Assembly: GCA_021464415.1 (NCBI GenBank)
Contig: CM038466.1
Span: 19,407,017 to 19,471,016, forward strand
Direction: 5' to 3'
Length of the DNA stretch: 64,000 nt
Source: Lonicera japonica
Taxonomy: Eukaryota > Streptophyta > Magnoliopsida > Dipsacales > Caprifoliaceae
In this document: positions 11,826-22,500 of the stretch, one piece after another
How positions within the stretch are numbered: position 1 is the stretch's first letter
Layout of the letters: every line of letters begins with the position of its first letter
The notes under the pieces: model-generated
What the model was told of the DNA's origin: nothing
What the model saw: only the letters and a program-made list of their open reading frames with translations
The model's database searches: none
Translations under genes and position numbers: made by a program

Positions 11826-12278
11826 CCGTAAAATTTAGAGTTAAATTTATAAATTAATTATTAAATTTTTAGACCGAATATGGTTGTATTATAAAATATA
11901 ACCATACGATATACAAAGTTTGTATTAATTTTGAATTTAAAAAAAAGTAAAAAAAATATTTCATACGATTGTGTGAGGCACTATGAATATTTCTCATTTT
12001 TTTTTTGTGAAATTGAATGAAAGATTAAAAATATATATATATATATATTTCATTTAAGTGGGTCATACCAATGAGTATGTCATATACGAAAGTCACACAT
12101 TAGTATATTTTATTTTTATTTATATCCAAGTTTAGGATAGTCATATGATCCATACAAGTAAAAAAAAGGCGTATAAGTAAAATTCAGTCGTATGGTAAGT
12201 TTACGCCCTTTTTACCGTAACAACTTAAGTTTGCTCGCTAAATTATTTCTGTTGTGTTATGTTATATGATAAATTGTT

Positions 12279-12625
12279 GGGTGATTTAGACTTTGGGTAC
12301 CGTTTGTTCATGCACACTAGACGTTGGGTGCCAAAGTTTTGCATAATAAGTGTTTGAGTGCCATGTTAGACGGAATTCGTTAGTCAACATGGTCAACCGT
12401 TAGCTCTGTTAATTTTTGACCCAATTTACTTATTTTTTCCCTAGAAAAAGACAAAAATATTACTATTGCTTAGGGGTAAAATGGTCAAAAATTAACGGAA
12501 CTAACGATTGACCACGTTGGCTAATTGATTTTGTCCAAAATGTCACCCAAACACCTATTATGCAAAACTTTGGCACCCAACGTCTAATACACAAGAGTAA
12601 ACGGCATTCAAAGTCTAAATCACCC
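12279..12625. mobile_element. Mutator-like foldback MITE, 347 bp
   Basis: Nearly the whole element is an inverted repeat, starting GGGTGATTTAGACTTTGGGT and ending in its complement. The perfect 9-bp target-site duplication TAAATTGTT is at 12270-12278 and 12626-12634. The 9-bp duplication and long arms are diagnostic of Mutator-like elements. The arms share layout and short motifs (GTTAGTCAAC near the inner end) with the TIRs of the 4.8-kb MULE at 56958-61741. Confidence 0.9.
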
Positions 12626-12675
12626 TAAATTGTTAGTTAATATATAATTTACCATATTCACTGTAGTTGCTCTTA

Positions 12676-13141
12676 GAGCATTCACAGTAGGTAGGGTAAA
12701 TTAATAAATTGACCCTACCCCTCTTCACAGCAGAGGAATTTAGGCGAATAAAATTTGGCATATAAGGTAGAAAACGAATAAACTTACTATTTTCTTAATT
12801 TTTACCTTATACGGGTGAAAGTCACTCGTATAATTAATACGAATGTAGCAGCTTCGTATCAATGTAAAAAAAAAAAAACACGAGTATGGCTCACTCGTAT
12901 GGCCATTTTCCTACTTCTTCTTTTTTTTTTAAATCAAGACCCCATACGAGTGAGTCATACTCGTATGGGCATTTTCCTATTCTTTTATTAAAAAAAAAAA
13001 AGCAATACTCCATACAAGTATGGCTCGCTCATATGGGGATTTTCCTTTACTCTTACCCTTTGCGCTACGGCCTAAATCTGAAATTAGCAAAGCAAAAAGT
13101 AAATTTACCCTAAATTTTAATCCACCTGTTTGTGGATGCTC
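12676..13141. mobile_element. PIF/Harbinger-like MITE with internal repeats
   Basis: The ends are GAGCATTCACAGTAGGTAGG and, inverted, GAGCATCCACAAACAGGTGG, flanked by TTA on both sides (12673-12675, 13142-13144). Inside, about three copies of a roughly 65-bp unit recur (from about 12880, 12945 and 13010). They are built on an ACTCGTATGG box and its complement followed by CATTTTCCTA and a T- or A-run. A translated ORF (12886-13113) merely reads this repeat. Confidence 0.8.
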
Positions 13142-13169
13142 TTAGAAGTACATATATATGTCGTTTGTT

Positions 13170-13497
13170 ATTTTCACTTTAAAAAAATATTTAGTTATAT
13201 TTTATTTTTTATTTTTAACAATACGTAAGTACATATTAATATAAGCTTCAAATGATTTACTTATAAACAAATACGTGTTAATATAAATTTGAAAATGACT
13301 TATTTGACTTATAAGTACTAATAAGTGAGTATATGTTAATATAAACTTAAAATTATTTACTTATAAGTGAGTACATGTTAGTATAAATTTAAAATTTGTA
13401 ACCAAAAAAAAGTATAAATTTAAAAATGATTTACTTTACACATAAATATTGAATATAATAAAATATAACTAAATATTTTTTTAAATATAAATAGTGG
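13170..13497. repeat. AT-rich inverted-repeat element with short tandem copies
   Basis: The outer arms match inversely (left TTTAAAAAAATATTTAGTTA, right its complement). The middle repeats a unit of about 55 bp around TTACTTATAAGTGAGTACAT and TTAATATAAA. It looks like a decayed MITE. No target-site duplication was identified. Confidence 0.5.
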
Positions 13498-13764
13498 GCC
13501 GATATATATTATATATATTGAATAAAATAGTAGAGAGAGAAAAAATGAAAATGAGGGGAATGAAAATCGATGATAGTAGACTATGAATCGTCGAGTCTAC
13601 GTCTGTCTGCTACCTTGGGACTGTTGTTGACAGTGGAGGAGAAGGAGCGTATCTTTGAAATACCAATCTTTTAGCTACATTTGTCCCTTCCCCTTCCCCT
13701 CAAACTTTTGTAATAATCTTAGCAGCTCCTTGATTACACATTTGACATTTTATTTTGAGTAATA

Positions 13765-14106
13765 CTTCATCCGTCTCATAAAATAGTCCATTTTTTTTTT
13801 ATTTATCTCAAATTATAAATTACTTATCTTTTAAAAAATATACTAATTTTTTTTCTTAATGTACCCTTATTTAATTACATTGGTATCAATTTCAAAATAA
13901 TTAACTTTACCTAATAAATACCCATCTCCAAAGGAAAGATAAAAAAATGTATGTTCATTTTCTAATCCAATGTATTTATTATAATACAATAAATGAGGGC
14001 ATAATAGGGAAAATTTGTAAAAAAATTATGGTTCCAATTACAGTAAATGAAGTTTCTTAATCTATGTGGAAAAAAAAATAGATCTATCTTTGTGGGACCG
14101 AAGAAG
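13765..14106. mobile_element. Stowaway-like MITE, 342 bp
   Basis: It starts after TA with CTTCATCCGTCTCATAAAAT and ends GTGGGACCGAAGAAG before TA, the ends being imperfect inverted repeats. The interior is AT-rich and non-coding. Confidence 0.7.
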
Positions 14107-14629
14107 TACTATTCACACTTCTAATAATATTTGGTTTTATTTACATCTTTCATTTGACTATTAAATATTGAATAAGAGTTTATTATTTAATTTTTAAAAA
14201 TTAGATATAAATTTGATTATATTTTACTCAACTTTTAAATATCGAGTAATAAATTTATATTCGGTCCTTAAAAACTAAATAATGTCTCCTTACTCGATTT
14301 CAAGAATTAAATGAAGAGTGTGAGTAGAACTAAATATTATTGGGAGTGAAATAGAATCACCTTCTATTTTTATTCAGTGTTATTATTGAGCATGTGTATG
14401 TCTGTTCGATACATATAAACCGATCAATTATTTAATATTAAAAAAATACATTAATTCGATGCCAATAATACTGAATATATTCACATTAAATACTCGGTGT
14501 TGATGGCATTCTTTATGTGTACGCTTTTAAAATAGTGCTTATGTCGGGTTAATATATTGGTCTTCTCTCAAATATATATATATATATTAGTCTTAAGATG
14601 AATTCCCTCGTATAACTAGTTAATAATAA

Positions 14630-15073
14630 GGGTGATGTTATAGGTAATCTAATTTTATAGTCAAAACATTATTATTACAGTCTTAACACCATAATTTTAA
14701 AAAAATTGATCATGATACTCATAGGTGACACCCTAAATTTGAGCACCGAGTTAGTATCTCGTTATTGAATTTTGACATTCAATTATGTAACTCTTTATCG
14801 ACTTGACTTTCAGCAAACTTTGGCTGAGTTAATTTTTAAAAACAGTTCACTGATATTTGATCTCAGCAAAAGGAAACCAAATTTTAACCTCTAACTTGGT
14901 AATCTGCTACCAAATGTTGACATGTAACTCGGTAACTTGCCACCGACTTGTATTTTATGTAATGGGGAACAGTCACAACACCAGATAGTTGATATGTTGA
15001 CTGCCCCTAAAATATATATATATTTAAAATTTTTAATATTATGGCTATAAAAAAGGTGTATATAACATCACCT
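14630..15073 (+). mobile_element. Mutator-like MITE, copy 1 of a pair
   Basis: The ends are GGGTGATGTTATAGG and ATATAACATCACCT. The flanks TAATAATAA (14621-14629) and AAATAATAA (15074-15082) match at 8 of 9 positions. The whole length aligns by eye, in the same orientation, with the element at 15589-16036. No coding capacity. Confidence 0.8.
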
Positions 15074-15167
15074 AAATAATAAAGGTTTTAATTATTTCCA
15101 ACCCCTGCGATTGGTTTTGGCAGAAGTTTCTCATGATGGCATATCAGGCTTTCCTTTGAACCCTTAA

Positions 15168-15527
15168 GGTGATGTTTGGTTGATATTTTGAGTTGAGTTT
15201 TTAAAATATGGTATTTGGTAGAATTTGGAAGTATGTTGAAAAGTGAATTTAGTTTTTGTTTGAGTTTTTTTCAACCAATTAAAAAACCTCATAAATTTTT
15301 TTCAAAAAATAGTCGCAATGGATCTTATTTTATAAATCTAGATGAATAAGTTTCAAATATATATTTTTCATCTAATTTTGATTTTTGGATTTAAAGTTAT
15401 GGTATTTTAAAAGTTTTTTTAGAGAGAGAAAGTAAAGTAAAATAAATTTTAGGAAGTGTAAAAGTAGAGTTGATTTTGAGTTGAATTTTTAAAATTTGAA
15501 AAAAAAACCACTCACCAACACAAGCCC
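15168..15527. mobile_element. Tourist-like MITE (PIF/Harbinger), 360 bp
   Basis: The left end GGTGATGTTTGGTTGAT and the right end, inverted, GGGCTTGTGTTGGTGAG are of the Tourist type. TAA flanks both sides (15165-15167, 15528-15530). It lies in the short gap between two copies of an unrelated MITE. Confidence 0.75.
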
Positions 15528-15588
15528 TAATAATTTATTTCATTTTATACGTTTTCAATGCAGTTGACACTCAACATTAGAAGGCATG

Positions 15589-16036
15589 AGTGAAGTTATT
15601 GGCATTACGATTTAATAGTTAAAATACCATTGTATTATTAATACTATAATTTTAAAAGTATTGATCATGACGTTTATATGTTGACACTTTAAATTTAAGC
15701 ATTAAGTTGATGTCTCGTTGTCAAATTTCGACATTCGATTCGGTAACTTTTTACTAACTTGACATTCGACAAACTTTAGCTAAGTCAATTTTATAAATAG
15801 TTCATTGACATTTCATCTCAGTAAAAGGTAATTAAATTTTAACCTCTAACTTAATAAACTGTCACTAAATGTTAATATTTAAGTTGGTAACTTGCTATTA
15901 TGTAATGGGGCAATCAAACCCTAATTTATAGCCACATTACTAAATAGTTGATATTTTGGCTGCCGTTATAATAAAAATCTTGTTTTTTAATTTTTAGTAT
16001 TCTAAATACTAAAAAATGGTGTATATAACATCACCT
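15589..16036 (+). mobile_element. Mutator-like MITE, copy 2 of a pair
   Basis: It ends in ATATAACATCACCT like copy 1. The flanks GAAGGCATG (15580-15588) and GAAGGCATT (16037-16045) match at 8 of 9 positions. The interior parallels copy 1 throughout (for example CTCTAACTT, TTGATCATGA and GTAATGGGG in the same order) with many substitutions, so both copies look old. Confidence 0.85.
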
Positions 16037-16045
16037 GAAGGCATT

Positions 16046-16386
16046 CCATGTATCTCTTTAAACCTTTCACAATTTACTCAATTTCATGCACTATTAGAAT
16101 GTTCGATGCTTTAAATAAGAAAGCCCGATAAGATACAACGACAATCAATCGGATAAGGCTACTGCATTTGAAGCCATGCATCTTAAATTATAATTTCAGA
16201 TAAAATATTTTAGTTGAGTATATACCATAATTTATGGGCTATCTTAACGTATTTCCTAAAAGTATATGTTAATAATTTATTTATAAATAGAACAAAGTTT
16301 AGTACATAGATTCTCAATGAGTTTTTCTTTTCATTTACAATATTGCTTAATATATGCTCTTAAGACACAGATTAACATCTTTCATA

Positions 16387-16426
<40 letters not shown>

Positions 16427-17599
16427 ATACATGTATAATTAATATGTAAAGGTAAATGATATTTCTTTCTTATCATATTATATTATCTTAGCGTGCAACC
16501 CAAGATAAAAATAATATCACCTCTTAAATATCTTATCTCCTTGTGAAATAAGAACATTATTAGGACAAATAATTATTAGCATTATTAATTTGAAAAAAGA
16601 TAAATAATTAGCCGCCTCTTTGTGAGATAAGAGGCGTTATTTTATAGTAATCTCCTATCCTCTATATCAAATAAGTAGTATTAAAATATATCCATTTAGC
16701 ATTTATATCTATGTAATTATGAGTTGTAACACAACAGCTTAACCTATAGTGAGTTTAAACTTTGGGATCAACTAAAAACTTTTCAGGTTAATTTCTAGTA
16801 ACAGCAAAAAATTTGACAAGCCCAATCGAAGTGCAAAAAATCTGCAAAAAAAAAAAAAATGGTTTACACATCTCTGCAAATATTTTCATCTGTGAAATAC
16901 AAAGGACCACACAAATATGCAATTGATATCTGTCTGGCCCAACACCCAACTTCACAAAGATGGCAGTAATTCAACGTACTACTGGGAAAAAAATTAAAAA
17001 CTATTACGTACAATTATAGTTGCAAATGGTGCCAATTTACTTTAGTTAAATATTAGATCTGTCAGTTCAATAATTTATTTATTTCTAAAATAATGTTTTC
17101 TTTGATGAGGGGGACGAGAGATGTGACTTAAATTCAAATAAAGTGTTTAAAACTCATAACAGTTGAAAAGGTCCCTATGGATGTTGATATTTGTGTGGAT
17201 CTGATTTTTCTAAAATAATTAAGAGTAACATTATGATTGAATGCTTCAAATTAGTTTTTATTCGTAGAATTTATTCTTACCTAAAAAAAATGCATGCCAA
17301 TACAAAAGCTCAAAACTAAAACCATTTTAATTAAACTATTGGACTTGGTCTAGCAGTTGTTGTATTGATTTTTTTTTGGTAACAGTTGCTGTTTTGATTT
17401 AGTTCTCAACTGAGAACCTTCAAGTTGAATTCCATTAATTGCAAAAATATTATATGTCCAACAAAAATATGACTCAAACTGTGAACAAGAATAAATTGAA
17501 GTGCGCAAAAACTTATTAGAATATTGTCTAATTTAAACAAAAAAAATTAAATTAAATTAAATGATTCAAATTAAAAAAAATAACTATTCGAATTTTATA
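16046..17599. other. Intergenic AT-rich DNA
   Basis: It holds a TA dinucleotide tract (about 16388-16420) and scattered A/T runs. I see no gene, RNA gene or clear element boundary. Confidence 0.5.
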
Positions 17600-18715
17600 G
17601 GGAAAAAAAAGAAAAAAAAACCTTGAAGTTTGCTCCTCTGATCAATTTTATCCCCGATGTTTTAACTTTCTCAGTTCTTCCCCTAAAGTTTTATAAGTGT
17701 AGCAATTTCAACCCTGGCGCTAACACCGTTAATAATTTCATCTACTTTTTTTACATTTAACCCCCCAAACTTTTAAAATCGACACTAAACCTCCTTAATT
17801 TATATTTTGTTAACACTTAAATTCATTTTTATTAATATTTATCACCACATTTTTCAACCCACCTCCGTCCGCGTCTCTCTTTCTCTCCCAATCTCAAACA
17901 CAAACACTCTTAACACTTTTTTCATTCAGAATACACCAATATAATAACCATTTATCTTCATTGATAATGATATGTTTATATATATAAATTCACTATGTAC
18001 AACATATATAAATACACATATATATTCTACAATATTATTATCTTCTCGTCTAACATTAGAAATCTTATTTTAGTTTTAATATTTGCAAAAAATACATAAT
18101 CAATAGTAAAAAATAACATGTACTGTTATACTCTCTCTTTCAATCCACTCCCCTCGGACCACTTCGTTCTCTCAACAATAATTTTCTTTGCATTCGAAAC
18201 ACATAGCCTTAAATTCAACGTCGATCCTTTAGTGGCTAAATTCGATATTGTGGGTCCGTGGTTTCTAAGACTTTTCTTATTCTCCGGTGAATGGTTTTCG
18301 GTCTTCTTTGGAGTATTTTCCAATTTATTAGTATAGAAGTACGTGTTATTTTTTTACTATTGATTGTGTATTTTAGAAAATATTTAAACTAAAGTAAGAT
18401 TTTCAATCTTAGACAAGAAGATAAAGAGAAGGTGGACAGAGGTAGGTTGAAGAATGTGATGATAAAGATAAATAAAAATGAGGTTAAGTTTAACAAATAT
18501 AAATTATAGAGGTTTAGTGTCAATTTTAAAAGTTTAGAAAGTTAAAATGTAAATAAATTGGATGGAATTATTAACAGTGTTAGCACCAGGATTGAGATTG
18601 CTACACTTATAAAACTTTACGGGAAGATTTGAAAAAATTAGAACATCAAGAATGAAATTGATCAGAGGGACAAACTTCATGGTGTTTTTTTTTGTTTTTT
18701 TTAGGTTTTTCTCCC
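17600..18715. mobile_element. Foldback Mutator-like element, 1116 bp
   Basis: The perfect 9-bp target-site duplication AATTTTATA sits at 17591-17599 and 18716-18724. Arms of about 500 bp are inverted copies of each other (left ...TGAAGTTTGCTCCTCTGATC, right in reverse complement TGAAGTTTGTCCCTCTGATC). The unpaired centre of about 220 bp (18118-18340) is GC-richer and carries short ORFs on both strands without recognisable motifs. Phrases in the arms (CACTAAAC plus CTCC) recur in the element at 55947-56332, so the two are probably related. Confidence 0.9.
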
Positions 18716-18857
18716 AATTTTATACTTCATCTCTAAATTAAAATAAAGAATAAACCCGGACGGCTCCCCACTTTCAATCACGGGTAGAGGTACTGTAACT
18801 CTCTTAGCATCTTTTATATCACTTTGACTTCGAAAAGCAAAGAAGAGCATGGGTATG

Positions 18858-19467
18858 TGTCACGGGGCGTCCTTTGATGGCACAAAGGAGGCCGCGTGAA
18901 CGACCGGGCTAACCGATAGCACGGTTGAGTGTGATCGAATTTTGTTAACAATCGACGAGCAACATGCAACAACAGTAATTTGAAAGAGAGCGTGAGCACA
19001 AATTGAGATTACTTCATTGCAAGAAAATTAGATTACATGGAAAGCTATTACAGTTCGAAAGAAAGTAAGAGCTTGAAAGCAAGTGCTAAACAACGTGCAC
19101 TGGTAGGCAACTCGGGTGTGAGGCAGATAGTCTTATCCCCACATATAACCACTTAATGAAAATACCAGAGTGGTAGCAGTGCACGTTGGGTCTTACAAGT
19201 TACAAGAAAACAATTACAAAGGAAATGGAATACAATTACAAAGGAAATTCCTAGATCTAATTACATGGAAACAACAATATTTACATAAGGGAAACCTAAA
19301 CAGAATAATAAAACTAGGTGCCGTGCTGCGCTCGGGCGCGTGCACGGTGCTGAAGAAGTGGGGCAATCGATCATTGCCTGTCGGGCCGTGCTGCGCTCGG
19401 GCGCATGCACGGTGCTGATGAAGTGTAGAAGTCGGTCACGGGTTGTGTTGGAAGGCACCCCGTGACA
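18858..19467 (-). repeat. 3' LTR of the chromovirus (left copy)
   Basis: 610 bp, offset exactly 5403 bp from the right copy. It contains a partial internal duplication (GCCGTGCTGCGCTCGGGCGC at about 19320 and 19386) and a doubled ATTACAAAGGAAAT segment near 19215. The ORFs predicted inside it are present identically in both LTRs and are not genes. Confidence 0.95.
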
Positions 19468-19479
19468 TCCTCCCCCACT
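19468..19479 (-). other. Polypurine tract of the chromovirus
   Basis: On the minus strand, AGTGGGGGAGGA lies directly against the 3' LTR, the expected position for the plus-strand DNA primer of reverse transcription. Confidence 0.9.
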
Positions 19480-19589
19480 AGAGCTGTTGACGTCCTCGGC
19501 AACTGGTTGAGGTATGATGTGATCTGGTCCTGGAAAGCGGATAGGTCTGATGCTCTTTCCCAAGTGTTCTCTTCTGGGTTTCTTCCTGC

Positions 19590-22500
19590 TCATTTGACAA
19601 GGAACTCTTGGTGTTGTTTGCGAGAAGCTGTCACAACTCGATCGGCCAGGATGGCTTCCACTGACTGCTTCCCTTCTGCTCTCTGCTTTAGCCCTGGACG
19701 ACTAGACTCTCCTCGGGATGGATCGGTTGTGTCAGCAAAGTACGGTTTTAGCATGCTGACATGAAATACTGGGTGAACCTTCAGCCAGCTAGGGGGTTCA
19801 ATCCGATAAGCCACTTTCCCAATTTTCTTCACAATCCTAAGCGGCCCCTCATATTTTTGCAGAAGGCGTGGGTCTCGACCCCTCAAGAACTTCCTATCTT
19901 GTGGAAGAAGCTTCACCATTACGAGATCTCCTACTTGGAACTCTAACGGTCGCCTTTTCTGATCTGCATACTTCTTCATTCGATGGGTGGCCTTCTCTAG
20001 GTGCGAACGAGCCAACTCAATATTTTGCTTCCATTCTTCTGAGAAGTTACGGGCTCTAGGAGATTTGGAAATTGGCATCGAGTTGGCGGTGTGAGGAAGG
20101 ATGGGTTGTTGGCCGGTAACGATTTCGAAGGCGCTCTTGCCCGTCCCAGAGTTTTTCTGGGCGTTGAAGCACAATTGAGCCACATCCAATAACTTGACCC
20201 AATTTCGTTGTGTTGCACTAGCGAAATGGCGCAGATATTCCTCAAGCATCGCGTTGTATCTTTCAGTTTGTCCATCGGATTGAGGGTGGTAACTGGAACT
20301 CATACACAGCTTGGAGCCGAGAACCTTGAAAAGTTCCTTCCAAAAATTTCCCGTGAATCGTGAGTCCCTGTCACTAACTATGCTCCGAGGAATCCCCCAA
20401 TACTTAACCACATACTTGAAGAATAGTTGTGCAGTCTCCTCGCCCAATGTGTTCTTTGGAACTGCGATAAAAGTGGCGTACTTCGAAAAACGATCAACGA
20501 CTACAAGGATAGTTGTCAAGTCCCCCACTTTGGGTAAACCTGATATGAAATCGAGCGAAATGCTCTCCCAAGGTCGTTCCGGGATAGGTAGAGGTTCCAG
20601 TAACCCTGCAGGCTGTCTCCGCTCAATTTTGTCTTGTTGGCAAATCAGGCAAGTTCTAACATAGCTCTCCACATCATCTTCCATTTGGGGCCAGTAGTAC
20701 CCTTGCTTAAGGAGGGCCAACGTCCTTTCTTGACCAGGGTGTCCCGCCCATAAGGTATCATGGCATTCTCGAATCAGGGTGCGCCTCAACTCCCCTACTC
20801 GAGGAACAAAAACTCGATTTCCCTTTGTCGAGATGAACCCATTGTCCAACCAAAACTGCCGTGTCTTCCCCTTCTTGATCATCTCTAATAGTTGGGCAGA
20901 AACAGGATCTTGCGGTAGCGCGTTCTTGATTTTGCTTCGAATTTCGGTAGACACTTGACTGTCGATTCGAAGAATGGCATTAAGGAACGCGTTAGCCTGT
21001 TCGTTGAACTCCACCCTGCGACTCAAAGCATCTGCTACTTGATTGGTCGACCCCGCCTTATACTCCATCCAAAAATTGAATTCAGCTAGTAACTCCTGCC
21101 ATCTTGCTTGTTTAGAACTCAATTTTGGTTGACTAAGGAAATGGCTGACCGCAGTATTATCTGTTTTCACAAGAAATCGAGAACCGAGAAGGTAGTGTCG
21201 CCATAACCTCAGACAATGGACCACTGCGAGTAACTCCTTTTCGTGAGCAGAGTACTTCCTCTCGGTTTCATTGAGCTTACGACTTTCGTATGCTACCGGG
21301 TGGCTCTCCTGCATTAAGACTCCTCCGAGGGCAAAATCCGATGCATCAGTGTGCACTTCAAACGGCTTGGTCACATCCGGTAGAGCAAGAACCGGGTCTT
21401 CAGACATAGCCTTCTTCAAAGCATCGAAGGCAGCTTGGCACCCTGTCGACCATTTCCAAACTTTTGCCTTCTTTAGCAGTTCCGTCAGGGGCAATGCGAT
21501 ACTGGAGTAGTCTTTCACGAACTTTCTGTAGTAATTCGCCAGTCCCAGAAAAGAACGGAGTTCCGACACATTGGTGGGCGCTTGCCATTCCTGAATAACC
21601 TTGACCTTAGTCGGATCCATTTGCACTCTCCCATGTTCAATGATGTGGCCAAGAAACTTGATACGCTTTTGCGCAAAAGAGCACTTCGACAACTTGATAT
21701 ACAACTCATGTTTTCGAAGTCTCTCAAATACCTTCTTCAGGTGCTCTTCATGTTCTTCCATGTTTTCGCTGTACACAACGATATCATCGAGATAAACAAC
21801 GACAAAATCATCCAAGTAGTCCCTAAGAACCTGATTCATTAAGGTGCTGAAAGTGGCTGGAGCATTGGTTAGCCCAAATGGCATAACAAGGAATTCATAA
21901 GCCCCGTATCTGGTGACGCATGTGGTTTTTCCCTCATCTCCTGCCGCAATGCGAACTTGCCAATACCCGGATCTGAGATCGAGCTTAGTGAAAACTTTTG
22001 CCCGGCTGAGTTGGTCAAAGCAATCGGCTACAAGAGGGATCGGGTAGTTATTCCGGATGGTTACCTTGTTAAGAGCTCGGTAGTCGACACACATTCTCAA
22101 GGAGCCATCTTGTTTCTTTTGAAAGAGAACTGGGGCCCCGTACGGCGATTTGGCTGGCTGCACTAAACCTGCATCCAATAATTCCTTTAGCTGTTTTCGA
22201 AGTTCTGCCAGCTCGGGCTGGGACATCCGATAAGCTGCGCGAACTGGAGGCTTAGCACCCGGCACTAGTTCAATCTGGTGGTCCACTTCTCTACGTGGAG
22301 GTAGCTTCTTCGGAAGGTTGTCGGGCATTATATCTTCGAACTCAGTTAACACCCGTCGAATGGGTTTCGGTAACGGTCCAGAAGTCTCCTGAATTTCATC
22401 CCACTTCAGTGCAGCCACAAAAGTAGGATTGTCGTGCTTCAGTCCCTTCTTCAGTTGAATTGCCGATAAAAACTTCCCACTGCTTGACGGGGTCGTCACC

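Noticed and set aside
18118..18336. ORFs on both strands in the centre of the foldback MULE
   Set aside because: Both are short, overlap each other and show no motif. The GC-richer centre may be captured DNA, but coding cannot be supported.
19170..19418. 82-codon plus-strand ORF, repeated at 24573-24821
   Set aside because: It lies in the chromovirus LTRs and is identical only because the LTRs are. It is antisense to the element and has no recognisable domain.
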